Assembly: GCF_000377665.1 (NCBI RefSeq)
Contig: NZ_KB898650.1
Coordinates: 124,001-188,000 of the forward strand
Length of the DNA stretch: 64,000 nt
Origin: Vreelandella zhanjiangensis DSM 21076
GTDB lineage: Bacteria; Pseudomonadota; Gammaproteobacteria; Pseudomonadales; Halomonadaceae
Direction of reading: 5' to 3'
How positions within the stretch are numbered: position 1 is the first letter of the stretch; each line of letters opens with the position of its first letter. Below are positions 54,580 through 63,595 of the stretch, one piece after another. The position numbers and the translations under genes were made by a program. The notes beneath the pieces are model-generated. The model saw only the letters and a list, made by a program, of their open reading frames with translations. It did not search any database and was not told the origin of the DNA.

Positions 54580-55670
54580 GACGCTTCTCCGGTGCAGTTA
54601 ATAACCATTGGAATCAGTAAACGAAATTCAGTGTGACCAGGTCGTGAATCGCACTCGATCAATCCTTGATGCTGGTGCAAGATCGACTGGGCAATGGAAA
54701 GCCCCAGCCCGCTGCCTTCGGCGCGCCCTGAAACCATGGGGTAGAAAAGCGTTTCTTTAAGCTCTTCGGGAATGCCGGGGCCGTTATCAATCACACCGAC
54801 TTCGCTTACCAGGCGGTGGCGTTCGGCACCCAGGGTAAACTGGCGCCGGGCACGGGTGCGCAGCATCAATTCCGGCATCGGGGTTTGTGCATCGCTCATT
54901 GCCTGAACGGCGTTGCGGGCCACATTAAGTACGGCTTGAATCATTTGCGATTCATCGCCGGAAAGATCCGGCAGGCTGGGGTCGTAATCGCGGCTGATAG
55001 TGACATCAGGGTGTTCGGCAATCAGCAGCGAGCGCACCCGTTCCAGCACTTTATGAATATTCACCGGCTTATGCTTAACGATGCGGTTAGGGCCGAGCAT
55101 TGAATCCACCAGATCGCGCAGGCGGTCGACCTCTTCGACAATGATATGGGTAAATTCCCGCAGTGCCGGGTCGGCTAAATCACGCTCTAACAGCTGGGCG
55201 GCACCGCGAATTCCGCCCAATGGATTTTTAACCTCATGAGCCAAGCCGCGGGCCAGCACTTTGATAGTCTCCTGACGCGTGGTTAGGGCTTCCTCGCGGG
55301 AAATCTGCATCAGCCGGTCGCGGGGCTCTATTTCTAATAGCAGCTCATCATCCGATAAAGGCGTAACGGTATAGTCCACCGTTAACGACTCGCCGTTGAG
55401 CGGGGTAATACGCGCCTCGCGCTGGGTGTAGGGGTGAAAGGCATCCCGCGCTTTGGCCAACACCTGATCGATACTTTCATCGCCGCCGAGCAGGGTACCC
55501 AAACTAACTCCCTGTACTCGACTAAAACTTACCGCCAGCAAAGCCTCGGCGGCCGGGTTCATCCAGCGTACGTGGAGCTCACCATCCAGCAGTAGCACCG
55601 CCATGGAGAGATGTTCTAGTAAACGCTGATACATGGAGTGTCCTGAGGCATCGCGGTTGAAATCGTTCAT
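54576..55670 (-). CDS. ntrB: Nitrogen sensor kinase NtrB
   Basis: A 364-residue soluble kinase/phosphatase. A PAS domain at ~15-110 is followed by the H-box LARGLAHEVKNPLGGIRGA, N-box LNVARNAVQA and G-boxes IDNGPGIP and GSGLGLSIA. The reading frame extends to a TTG at 55700, but ATG 55670 gives the normal length. It controls NtrC with PII. An NtrC box at 55798-55814 predicts autoregulation. Confidence 0.94.
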   Translation of the reverse strand: MNDFNRDASGHSMYQRLLEHLSMAVLLLDGELHVRWMNPAAEALLAVSFSRVQGVSLGTLLGGDESIDQVLAKARDAFHPYTQREARITPLNGESLTVDYTVTPLSDDELLLEIEPRDRLMQISREEALTTRQETIKVLARGLAHEVKNPLGGIRGAAQLLERDLADPALREFTHIIVEEVDRLRDLVDSMLGPNRIVKHKPVNIHKVLERVRSLLIAEHPDVTISRDYDPSLPDLSGDESQMIQAVLNVARNAVQAMSDAQTPMPELMLRTRARRQFTLGAERHRLVSEVGVIDNGPGIPEELKETLFYPMVSGRAEGSGLGLSIAQSILHQHQGLIECDSRPGHTEFRLLIPMVINCTGEAS

Positions 55671-55797
55671 ATTGAAGAGAAACTGCAAAAAGCGCGCCAA
55701 GTTGTTCCACTAGCGACACAATGCACGGCTTGTGGGCATTACACACCGCTGAGGCGAGCGTTTATAGCGCAGCTGGCCGCTCACCACGGATGCTTAA

Positions 55798-55814
55798 TGC
55801 ACTATTTTAGTGCA
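55798..55814 (-). promoter_or_regulatory. NtrC box upstream of ntrBC
   Basis: TGCACTA-TTT-TAGTGCA is a perfect NtrC recognition palindrome (consensus TGCACYA-N3-TRGTGCA). The symmetry extends to 14 bases per side (55791-55804 and 55808-55821). It lies 128 bases upstream of ntrB and 37 bases beyond the glnA terminator. Confidence 0.85.
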
Positions 55815-55856
55815 TTAAGCACAATTAGAAAGCATGCCAATCACCGGATCAGTGCA

Positions 55857-55884
55857 ATAAAAAACCCCGCCGAGGCGGGGTTTT
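55857..55884 (-). terminator. Intrinsic terminator of glnA
   Basis: AAAACCCCGC pairs with GCGGGGTTTT around CGAG, with six T residues after the stem on the minus strand. It lies 24 bases after the glnA stop. Confidence 0.92.
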
Positions 55885-55907
55885 AGGGCTAACACGTTAA
55901 AACGCCA

Positions 55908-57314
55908 TTAGCAGCTGTAGTACATATCAAACTCAATGGGGTGCGTCGCCATGCGGATACGCTCCACTTCTTCCATCTTGAGTTCGATGTAAGCATCGAT
56001 CATATCGTCGGTGAACACGCCACCTTCGGTCAGGAACGCACGGTCAGCGTCGAGTGCTTCCAGCGCCTGATCCAGGCTGTTAGCAACGGTCGGTACTAAC
56101 TTGCCTTCTTCCGGCGGTAAGTCGTACAAGTTCTTGTCCATGGCATCGCCAGGATGGATCTTGTTCTTGATACCGTCGATACCGGCCATCAGCAGGGCTG
56201 CGAACGACAGGTAAGGGTTGGCAGTCGGGTCAGGGAAGCGGGTCTCGACACGCTTGCCTTTCGGGCTTGCCGTGTAAGGAATACGGATAGACGCACTGCG
56301 GTTACGAGCGCTGTAGGCCAGCATTACCGGCGCTTCGAAACCCGGTACCAAGCGCTTGTACGAGTTGGTAGACGCGTTGGTGAAGGCGTTCAGGGCACGG
56401 GCGTGCTTGATCACACCGCCAATGTAGTAAAGCGCCATTTCAGACAGGCCCGCGTACTCGTCACCGGCAAACTGGTTCTGGCCATCTTTCCAGAATGACT
56501 GGTGGATGTGCATGCCTGAACCATTGTCACCCACCAGCGGCTTGGGCATGAAGGTCGCGGTTTTGCCGTAAGCGTGGGCCACGTTGTGGATCACGTACTT
56601 CATTTCCTGAACTTCGTCGGCCTTCTTCACCAAGGTGTTGAATTTAACGCCAATTTCGTTCTGACCCGCATTCGCCACTTCGTGGTGGTGCACTTCAACA
56701 GTCTGGCCAATCGCTTCCAGCGTATTACACATAGCGCCACGGATATCGTGGAAGCTATCGACCGGCGGAACCGGGAAGTAGCCGCCTTTTAGGCGAGGAC
56801 GGTGGCCCAGGTTACCGCCTTCAACACGGCTATCAGTTGCCCAGGCGCCCTCTTCGGACGAGATTTTGTACATGGAGCCCTGAATATCAGACTTCCAGTG
56901 TACTTCGTCAAAAATGAAGAACTCAGGCTCCGGGCCGAAGAAAGCGGTATCGCCCAGGCCGGTAGATTCCAGGTACGCTTCAGCACGTTTGGCGATGGAG
57001 CGCGGGTCACGATCGTAGCCCTGCATGGTGGCAGGCTCGATGATATCGCAACGCAAAATCAGGGTAGCGTCTTCGGTGAAGGGGTCGAGGAATGCAGTAC
57101 CGTCTTCCGGACGCAGAATCATGTCGGATTCGTTGATGCCTTTCCAGCCCTCGATAGAAGAACCATCGAACATCTGGCCATTCTCAAAGAACTCTTCGTT
57201 TACATCGCGGGCAGGCACGGTGACGTGCTGCTCTTTACCGCGAGTATCGGTGAAACGCAGGTCCACCCACTTAACATCATGTTCTTCGATTAGCGCGAGA
57301 GTCTTGGCTGACAT
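55908..57314 (-). CDS. glnA: Glutamine synthetase type I
   Basis: A 468-residue dodecameric enzyme joining ammonia and glutamate to glutamine with [20 protein letters not shown], the metal- and nucleotide-site [10 protein letters not shown] region, [10 protein letters not shown] and [10 protein letters not shown] (the tyrosine adenylylated by GlnE) are all present, as in GSI-beta. GGAGG precedes the ATG. A sigma-54 promoter with an NtrC site lies upstream, and ntrBC follow downstream. Confidence 0.97.
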   Translation of the reverse strand: MSAKTLALIEEHDVKWVDLRFTDTRGKEQHVTVPARDVNEEFFENGQMFDGSSIEGWKGINESDMILRPEDGTAFLDPFTEDATLILRCDIIEPATMQGYDRDPRSIAKRAEAYLESTGLGDTAFFGPEPEFFIFDEVHWKSDIQGSMYKISSEEGAWATDSRVEGGNLGHRPRLKGGYFPVPPVDSFHDIRGAMCNTLEAIGQTVEVHHHEVANAGQNEIGVKFNTLVKKADEVQEMKYVIHNVAHAYGKTATFMPKPLVGDNGSGMHIHQSFWKDGQNQFAGDEYAGLSEMALYYIGGVIKHARALNAFTNASTNSYKRLVPGFEAPVMLAYSARNRSASIRIPYTASPKGKRVETRFPDPTANPYLSFAALLMAGIDGIKNKIHPGDAMDKNLYDLPPEEGKLVPTVANSLDQALEALDADRAFLTEGGVFTDDMIDAYIELKMEEVERIRMATHPIEFDMYYSC

Positions 57315-57556
57315 TGTGTCCTCCGGTATGAGCGTGGCTTAAAGCGTAAAAACAGTAAGCTATCGATAAAAGTGTTGTTAGACAAACTTAAGTCATTCGA
57401 CAAACCGTAACCTAAAGGGCGCGTTTGTCATTTTTGTTCGCTCAGCGTTTGCCTGTTTATAAGTCACAAATCGTTCAGAGATCTTTTTAAATCGGCTATC
57501 GTTGTAGCACGTCGAAAGGCATCTGCCTATGACCCGCTAGCCGCTGACCAATACAA

Positions 57557-57572
57557 TGCAGAGAGCGTGCCA
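57557..57572 (-). promoter_or_regulatory. Sigma-54 promoter of glnA
   Basis: On the minus strand TGGCACGCTCTCTGCA has GG and GC dinucleotides exactly 12 bases apart, the -24/-12 layout recognised by RpoN. The match is TGGCACG then N4 then CTGCA against TGGCACG-N4-TTGCA. Confidence 0.8.
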
Positions 57573-57576
57573 ACTT

Positions 57577-57593
57577 TGCACCAACATGGTCTA
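57577..57593 (-). promoter_or_regulatory. NtrC site upstream of the glnA promoter
   Basis: TGCACCA-ACA-TGGTCTA matches the NtrC box in the first half completely and the second half partly. It starts five bases beyond the -24 element, closer than the classic enhancer position, so it may be a governor-like or low-affinity site. Confidence 0.65.
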
Positions 57594-57759
57594 CATTAAA
57601 AATAAGTCATTGTTTAACAATCAATAAAAGTTAACCCACCATGCTTCTCCATGTAGCATAGCGTTTAACTGTTAAGGTTTTACTACCCCCTGAACGTTGT
57701 TTTGAACCAAAAAAGCGCAAAATTTAACCCTAATGACTCATTTTGGTGCAAAGGATCTT

Positions 57760-58788
57760 TTACGCTTTCAGACGTTTCCCAAACAACATGGCACCCGTAG
57801 TCGTCGTGTTAGCAACCTTGTTGAGCATGATGGAACCGCTCGCCCCAATGATGATGAGCAACAGCACATAAGCTGCTACAGGCAGATTAAAAGGCACGAT
57901 GAGCACGTCGGTAATTGCAAAAAACATCGGGTGGGCCAGATAAATGCCAAACGAGTACCGGTTGATATAGCGCACCCAGCCCGGCGCCGGGTAATTCTTC
58001 AGGTAGCGCATGGCAACCAGGGTAAAGAGTACAAATAGCGGAATGACCCACACTTCCTTGGAGGAAAACTGCAGCCAGCCGGCAATACTTGCCATGATCA
58101 AAAGGCACACCCAAAGACCAAGCCACACTGGATGAGACAGATAGCGCATCCACGCTGGCTGATCAGGCACCTGAGTTTCCGACTCAAAGGGGTAATAGCG
58201 CACCAATGCCAGTGCTAGAAAGAAGAGGTAAATCCAGCCAAGGGGGGCAATCCAAAGCAGATATCCTGGCAACTCAACCTCAAGCCAATAGGCCGTGCCC
58301 CAGTACGCCATGCTCACCAGGCAGCTAAGCCATAGCCACGGCACCGGATTGAAGCGCCACAGCCGCCAGCGCGTAAACAGCCAGTAAGCCACATAGAACT
58401 GCATGGCGATGATCAGAAAATACCCGTGCCAGCCGGCGAAGATAAAGTACTCCACCGCGTTGGCGATAAAGCTCACCGGTTCCCCAGTCACGTACAAATT
58501 GACCCACTCGGCGGTCGAGTAAATAAACCCGTACACCAGATACGGCAGCATCACGTACTTCACCCGCTGGGCCAAAAAACCGGGCGGCACCGCCTTGTCG
58601 TAGCGCATGGCAAACACAAACACCGAGATAAACAAAAAGATCGGCGTACCCAGCACCAGCGGCAAACGCATGAGATCGGTCGCCAGATTATCCACGCGTT
58701 GATTAACGTGATCCAACAGATGAAACAAAAAAACGGCCACACAGCCGTAAGCACGCAACCAATAAATTTCTTCTATTCTTTTATGCAT
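57760..58788 (-). CDS. Acyltransferase-3 family membrane protein
   Basis: A 342-residue ten-helix protein. It begins IYWLRAYGCVAVFLFHLLDHVN, where the conserved histidine of the OafA/acyltransferase-3 family lies in the first helix; LGTPIFLFISVFVFA and SFGIYLAHPMFFAI are the matching later motifs. It would O-acylate a surface glycan, lipid or peptidoglycan; acceptor unknown. GGAG lies eight bases before the ATG. Confidence 0.86.
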   Translation of the reverse strand: MHKRIEEIYWLRAYGCVAVFLFHLLDHVNQRVDNLATDLMRLPLVLGTPIFLFISVFVFAMRYDKAVPPGFLAQRVKYVMLPYLVYGFIYSTAEWVNLYVTGEPVSFIANAVEYFIFAGWHGYFLIIAMQFYVAYWLFTRWRLWRFNPVPWLWLSCLVSMAYWGTAYWLEVELPGYLLWIAPLGWIYLFFLALALVRYYPFESETQVPDQPAWMRYLSHPVWLGLWVCLLIMASIAGWLQFSSKEVWVIPLFVLFTLVAMRYLKNYPAPGWVRYINRYSFGIYLAHPMFFAITDVLIVPFNLPVAAYVLLLIIIGASGSIMLNKVANTTTTGAMLFGKRLKA

Positions 58789-58884
58789 ACCTACTCCATG
58801 TATGCCTATCTTTAGCCTGCGCTGAACACTCCCGGTTATCGTGGTGTCCGACTTTATAACTTGCTAATAATTCCTGGAGGCAGT

Positions 58885-59829
58885 TTGTCGCTCTCATCTA
58901 TCACTAACATGTCTCGATGGTCGTTACGCCCACTTCTCATAAAGCTAGCCGCTCTGCTGGGCCTCTGGGGCTTTTTTAACGCAGCGATTGCCGGTGAGGT
59001 TCAGCATCATACCTTTGAATCACCCACGCTTGGCCACGCCTATCCTTACACCGTTTATTTACCCGACAATTATGACGCTAATATCAGCGCTCAATACCCG
59101 GTGGTTTATCTGCTTCACGGCTCGTTTGGCAATGAACGTGACTGGGTGGCCAAGGGCAATCTTGCGCAAACCGCCGACCGGCTGATTCGTGCGGGGCACA
59201 TACCGCCAGCGGTGTTCATCATGCCCGGCAGCCGTAGCTGGTGGATAGACGGCCACAACGAAGCCGCCCGCAGCGCTTTTTTCAACGACCTGATTCCGCA
59301 TGTAGAAGCTACCTACCAGGTAGGCACAACGCGTGCGCTACGCGGCGTGGGCGGGCTTTCAGCTGGCGGTTTTGGCGCGCTTAACTTTGCCCTGGAAAAG
59401 CCCGAGATGTTTAGCGCCGTGGCCGCCTTAAGCCCGGCAAGCTACGTCCCTTATCCACCGCTGAATTCCTCTGCCCACCGCCACCCTTCCTTTTTAGATG
59501 AGCAAGGTAATTTTGATACTAGCCTATGGGACGAGCGTAACTACCCCGCTTACCTGGAAGAGTACCGCATTAACGTAACGCCCCGCCCCAGTGCGGAAGA
59601 AAGCGATATTCCCCCCGTGCCGCTTTACATCAGCGCAGGGCGAAGCGATGTGTACGACGCCGAGTTCCACGCCCGCCAACTACGCCAAGCCATGGAGCGC
59701 ATCCAGCCCAACGACGTGCGCCTGGATCTTTACCCCGGTGGACACACCTGGCGCGTCTGGCGGGCCAGCTTACCGGCCGCGTTAACCTTTATGTTTCAGC
59801 ATATTGGCGATGAATCCATCAGCCAATAA
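58885..59829 (+). CDS. Secreted esterase (antigen 85 / EstA-type)
   Basis: A 314-residue alpha/beta hydrolase. The TTG at 58885 has GGAGG four bases before it; an ATG at 58909 is an alternative. A signal peptide ends near NAAIAGEVQHH. YPVVYLLHGSFGNERDWV, IMPGSRSWWIDGHN, GGLSAGGFGALNFAL (nucleophile serine) and YPGGHTWRVW (catalytic histidine) are present as in S-formylglutathione hydrolase/Ag85 relatives. Substrate unknown. Confidence 0.84.
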   Translation: MSLSSITNMSRWSLRPLLIKLAALLGLWGFFNAAIAGEVQHHTFESPTLGHAYPYTVYLPDNYDANISAQYPVVYLLHGSFGNERDWVAKGNLAQTADRLIRAGHIPPAVFIMPGSRSWWIDGHNEAARSAFFNDLIPHVEATYQVGTTRALRGVGGLSAGGFGALNFALEKPEMFSAVAALSPASYVPYPPLNSSAHRHPSFLDEQGNFDTSLWDERNYPAYLEEYRINVTPRPSAEESDIPPVPLYISAGRSDVYDAEFHARQLRQAMERIQPNDVRLDLYPGGHTWRVWRASLPAALTFMFQHIGDESISQ

Positions 59830-59892
59830 CTGGCGGGTTCAATAAAAAGCAAACTACACTGGTTTTATGGGTTAACTGACAAGGAGAGAGCG

Positions 59893-60198
59893 ATGCATCG
59901 ACATATTGAATGGGACGACCCCGGTAGCGCCAGCGTATCCAAGCTATTTGCCAACGATCATCATGGTCACTCAAGGATTGGCACCGGCGATATTCTCTCG
60001 GCTCGCTACCAAGGCAAGATCGTCCGGGTGGAAGTGGAAGCTTACCGCGAGGAAGACGCCGTGAGTATCGCCAAGGTCGTCGCCATCCTCGACTCCAAAG
60101 GCCAACGCCTGAAAGGCATGGACAAGCTCGCTATAGGCGATCTCGTCCGCCTACCCGATGACAAGCGTGCGTTTGAAAAACGCGAAGATGACGATTAA
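59893..60198 (+). CDS. Hypothetical 101-aa protein
   Basis: Family not recognised. A short charged soluble protein: acidic N-terminus HIEWDDPGSASVSKLF, a beta-rich middle GTGDILSARYQGKIVRVEVEAY, and a KREDDD tail. AAGGAGAGAGCG precedes the ATG, so translation is well supported. Followed by a short hairpin. Confidence 0.72.
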   Translation: MHRHIEWDDPGSASVSKLFANDHHGHSRIGTGDILSARYQGKIVRVEVEAYREEDAVSIAKVVAILDSKGQRLKGMDKLAIGDLVRLPDDKRAFEKREDDD

Positions 60199-60226
60199 GC
60201 CCACCTAATCGCTGCTTCCGAAGTAA

Positions 60227-60245
60227 AGAGCCCGCTAAGGGCTCT
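60227..60245 (+). terminator. Hairpin after the 101-aa gene
   Basis: AGAGCCC pairs with GGGCTCT around five bases. Only a short AT stretch follows, so it is a weak terminator. Confidence 0.5.
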
Positions 60246-60307
60246 ATTAGACTTACAATTTAAGACTAACTTTTACAATTAACTTCATAGCACTAAGATT
60301 AAGGGAG

Positions 60308-61636
60308 TTAGTTTTCTATTATTTTTATTTCAAAAAACCGCTCATACCCTGAGTAGGATCCATTTTTAAAACTTTCATGTTTCATCGAAAACTCCCAACA
60401 ACCAAGTAAAACATTCATATCTTCTAACGATACTATTTTATTCACTAACTCTTCATAAACTTCAGTAGCTGCAACATATACTAACTCCGCACAGATATGA
60501 GAAAAACTCTCATCATATAAACTTTCATCATCTTCCTTACATACAAACAACTTAATTTTAAGATTTGTTGCACTCTCTTCACAACCTGACACTAGATAAT
60601 CAATGCTCGAGACACTTCCTATTTTAAACTTCAAAGGTTTTGAATCTGCACCCCAGCCTTGATAAATAGGTCTATATTGATCACAAGGAAGGCCATGTGA
60701 CTTTAAAAAGTCTTTTGCTTCAAAAGGGTTCCATCCTTTCTCTTTCGGCACTGGCACTCTAATAAAATCCATTATTTTTAGTTTTATTGCTTCATCAATT
60801 GATGCATCAACATCTTTTTTTGTTACTATGTTTGTCTTTTTAAACTCCAGAGATTCTTTCCAAGACTGTAAAGTTTGAATGTCGAAATCAAACCGCATAA
60901 TTGCTTTAAACTTAAGATATTTAAAAAGCTTATCATCCTGCATCCAGAAACCAATTCTTCTAAATACATTCTCATATGCTACATAAGTCCTAAGCAACAT
61001 CATATAAGGGATAAACGTTATAGAAAGCAATACAGGAACCAGTAAATCAAAAAATTTTACCCATAAGAAAAACTCATTGGGACTAGATGTTATTTTCACC
61101 AAACTATATATAATATATATGAATGCGATTAAAACAATTAACCAATGCGCAACTTTCTGAGCAGGCTTGTAATCACTATTATGTTTTGCAAAAACTTCAA
61201 CTGCTGAAAATAAAAAAATCAAGGGTACGAGGAACAGTTCCAAATATAAAGGCAATGTAAATGCTCCCGCAATAAAAGAAATTATAACGGACAACGCGAA
61301 CACAGCTTTAAGATAACTTATAAGATAACTCTCTTCATTTAGCAATTCCTTATCATTCAAATTAAAAATTCTAATAAATGCAAACCCTAAAAACCACCAA
61401 ACTGTTACCTTAACATTCTCTCCCCTCCATAATCCTACTTGAGCCATAACTAACAAGCATAAAACTATCCAAGCAAGAGCTATTACAAGCACTTTTATAA
61501 TATCTTTTTTAAAGAAAGCTTTAACAACATTCAAGAACCCGAGACTTAACCCCTTTTGTCTTGCCTTAACATGGGAAAAAGCAAGAAAAAAAACAATCCA
61601 TATTAAGATTGCAACCTCTCTAGAATTCAACTCCAT
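60308..61636 (-). CDS. AT-rich membrane protein of unknown function, 442 aa
   Basis: The gene is visibly AT-rich compared with all neighbours, indicating recent acquisition. Residues ~1-235 hold about six or seven hydrophobic helices (e.g. VAILIWIVFFLAFSH, VLVIALAWIVLCLLVMA); residues ~240-442 look soluble and cytoplasmic, mixed alpha/beta, with PVPKEKGWNPFEAKDFLKSHG and CEESATNLKIKLFV. GAGG precedes the ATG. No family recognised. It is a single-gene insertion: no integrase, tRNA or repeats are beside it. Candidates such as a defence or signalling effector are only guesses. Confidence 0.7.
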   Translation of the reverse strand: MELNSREVAILIWIVFFLAFSHVKARQKGLSLGFLNVVKAFFKKDIIKVLVIALAWIVLCLLVMAQVGLWRGENVKVTVWWFLGFAFIRIFNLNDKELLNEESYLISYLKAVFALSVIISFIAGAFTLPLYLELFLVPLIFLFSAVEVFAKHNSDYKPAQKVAHWLIVLIAFIYIIYSLVKITSSPNEFFLWVKFFDLLVPVLLSITFIPYMMLLRTYVAYENVFRRIGFWMQDDKLFKYLKFKAIMRFDFDIQTLQSWKESLEFKKTNIVTKKDVDASIDEAIKLKIMDFIRVPVPKEKGWNPFEAKDFLKSHGLPCDQYRPIYQGWGADSKPLKFKIGSVSSIDYLVSGCEESATNLKIKLFVCKEDDESLYDESFSHICAELVYVAATEVYEELVNKIVSLEDMNVLLGCWEFSMKHESFKNGSYSGYERFFEIKIIEN

Positions 61637-61918
61637 CAGAACCTCAACGTGAAAGTATAAATCATCAATGTGTTTTCATTTCTTCTAAAAGATACAACTC
61701 TCTTTAATTATACAAAACCGGCTGGAAAATATAAATTGCATTTATATTCAATATTCCTAATCAAATATTTTCGTAGGGTTTTGCTACTAATAAAGACGCA
61801 TTAATCATCAAAGAAATTACATAGCAATTACCATACATGTATCTACTACTATAATTTTTCCCGCCCCATTTGCATGCTACGCTTAACGTCATTCCCCTTT
61901 GATTACAGGATTTTCACC
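61637..61918. other. AT-rich spacer beside the acquired gene
   Basis: No gene is visible in these 282 bases. The low GC continues from the 60308-61636 gene until about 61860, so this stretch likely belongs to the same transferred segment and holds its promoter. Confidence 0.55.
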
Positions 61919-62572
61919 ATGCGTTTAAACCACTTGCTGTGCGCGCTGCTATGCGCGGTTGCGCTGCCGGCTCAGGCGCAGACATCGGATGAATGGGCGA
62001 GTTATGACGATGTTTTTGAGCGCGGGGCTAGCCAGGCCAACGTTTGGCAGTGGGGTTGGACGGGCATTTATGGCGCAAGCCTTGCGGTTAACGCTTACCA
62101 GTCCAGTGAAGCGAGCGATAGCGATGACCGGTTTGATGCGCGGGTGGGCGTGGTGAAGTCGGCGCTGGCATTGGGCGGAATGCTGATGGAAAGCCAGCCG
62201 CATCAGGCGGCGTTAGTAGAGTATGAGCGCCTAAAAGCGCGCGGTGAGCTCAGCGGCGTGCAGGCGTTGGGGCTGGAGCTTGCTCAAGCCGAGCGGGAGC
62301 GCCGCGGCTTTGGTGCACGGGTTGGGTCGCTGATCGTCAACGGGATCGCGGGCGGCGTGATTGCGGCGGATGGCCGTGAGCGCGATGGCGCGGTGAACTT
62401 TGCAACCGGCATGCTGGTCAATGAGCTGCAAATTTGGACCCAGCCGAACCAGGCATCTTCGGCGATTAACCGCTTTCAACCGGCACGCGTTTCGTTGGGG
62501 CCCGTTAGTCTTGAGGGCGAGTACGCGCTAATGGTGTCTCCGCAGCAAATTGGCGCCACCTGGCGCTATTAA
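61919..62572 (+). CDS. Exported protein of unknown function, 217 aa
   Basis: ATG at 61919 gives a clean signal peptide (MRLNHLLCALLCAVALPAQAQ) with AGGA upstream; the frame from 61874 is rejected. The mature part is alanine/glycine-rich with WQWGWTGIYGASLAVNAYQSS and two hydrophobic stretches near 135-165 (VGSLIVNGIAGGVIAADG). No family recognised. It lies before the Zur-controlled operon. Confidence 0.72.
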   Translation: MRLNHLLCALLCAVALPAQAQTSDEWASYDDVFERGASQANVWQWGWTGIYGASLAVNAYQSSEASDSDDRFDARVGVVKSALALGGMLMESQPHQAALVEYERLKARGELSGVQALGLELAQAERERRGFGARVGSLIVNGIAGGVIAADGRERDGAVNFATGMLVNELQIWTQPNQASSAINRFQPARVSLGPVSLEGEYALMVSPQQIGATWRY

Positions 62573-62672
62573 CACCTTATTGCATGTATCAATTGCTAAA
62601 TTAGTAAGCGCGCTTATCATTGTCACATTCATGGAAGCGCGTAAAATATTCGGCAATTTTTTGGTTCTGCCA

Positions 62673-62691
62673 AATGTTATGTTATAACTTA
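62673..62691 (+). promoter_or_regulatory. Zur box
   Basis: AATGTTATGTTATAACTTA matches the gammaproteobacterial Zur palindrome (rough consensus GTTATAatATAAC). It is 24 bases upstream of the 62715 gene, where it would repress the zinc operon when zinc is plentiful. Confidence 0.72.
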
Positions 62692-62714
62692 TTCTATCAT
62701 TAAGAGGATATTCA

Positions 62715-62864
62715 GTGAGTCATCGCACGCACCGTCATAACCGGGAAGGGCCTTGCCACTTCTCTTTAATGTCACTGTCGGCCACTAAACGGTTGGTATT
62801 TGTGGCTGTGCCGTTAGTGCTGCTGTGGGCGCTGGTAATTTGGGCAGGCGGGTGGCCGCAATGA
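62715..62864 (+). CDS. 49-aa His-rich small membrane protein
   Basis: GTG start with AAGAGGATA upstream; stop overlaps the znuC start (ATGA). The N-terminus MSHRTHRHNREGPCHF has four histidines and a cysteine, then one hydrophobic helix near residues 28-47. It lies directly after the Zur box and is first in the zinc-uptake operon. Too short for ordinary gene calling. Possible zinc-binding accessory; not recognised. Confidence 0.55.
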   Translation: MSHRTHRHNREGPCHFSLMSLSATKRLVFVAVPLVLLWALVIWAGGWPQ

Positions 62865-63595
62865 GTCAGCACGCTTTATCACACCTGACGCTTAGGAACT
62901 TACATCTGGCCCAGGGGCGGCGCACGGTATTAGAGCACCTTGATGGGGAGTTCAAGCCGGGGGCGATTACCGCGCTAATTGGTGCTAATGGGGCGGGTAA
63001 AAGCACGCTTATTCAGGCCATCATGGGCGAGCTGAGGCCTATTAGCGGTACGGTATCGTGCACTATCGCATCCGAACGGCGTGCCTGGTTGCCACAACAG
63101 CTGGCGCTCGATTTAACGTTTCCGATGAGCGTGGAAGAACTGGTAATGACTGGCACTTGGCCAAGCCATGGGGCGCTTAAGGGTTACTGTGCGGCGCATT
63201 ATCGTCGCGGCCGCGACATCATGGCGCGTTTGGGTATTTCGCATTTGGCCCATCGCCCGCTGGGTGAGCTTTCTGGCGGCCAGCGCCAGCGGGCGTTAAT
63301 TGGGCGCACGTTAATGCAGGAAGCCGAGCTGCTGCTGCTTGATGAACCCTTCGCCAACGTTGACAGCGATACGGTGGATATCCTGATTCGCATATTGCGC
63401 GAAATGGCGGATAACGGGGTCACGATTATTGTTGTGCTGCACGATATGGACCACTTACGGCGCTTGGCAGATGAGGTGTTGATGCTAAACGGTGGCCATG
63501 GCCGCTGGGTGGCGCCCAGCGCGCTGAATCATTCCCATGCGCCTGCTCAGACAGTGCCATTTACTCTGGGGGGCCAGCATGTTGGAACTGCTTAA
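62861..63595 (+). CDS. znuC: Zinc ABC transporter ATPase ZnuC
   Basis: A 244-residue ATPase. Walker A GANGAGKST, signature [14 protein letters not shown], Walker B LLLLDEPFANVD and switch VLHDMDH are present. The start at 62861 is chosen because it overlaps the small gene upstream by four bases; the longer frame to 62825 is a shadow. The Zur box supports zinc rather than manganese. Confidence 0.86.
   Translation: MSQHALSHLTLRNLHLAQGRRTVLEHLDGEFKPGAITALIGANGAGKSTLIQAIMGELRPISGTVSCTIASERRAWLPQQLALDLTFPMSVEELVMTGTWPSHGALKGYCAAHYRRGRDIMARLGISHLAHRPLGELSGGQRQRALIGRTLMQEAELLLLDEPFANVDSDTVDILIRILREMADNGVTIIVVLHDMDHLRRLADEVLMLNGGHGRWVAPSALNHSHAPAQTVPFTLGGQHVGTA

Larger units (their letters stand above)
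57315..57759 (-). promoter_or_regulatory. glnA control region
   Basis: A 445-base gap with no gene, holding the sigma-54 promoter (57557-57572), the NtrC site (57577-57593) and a second half-match TGCACCAAAATGAGTCA near 57734-57750. The predicted leader from the -12 element to glnA is about 230 bases, long enough for additional control such as a second, sigma-70, start. Confidence 0.6.
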
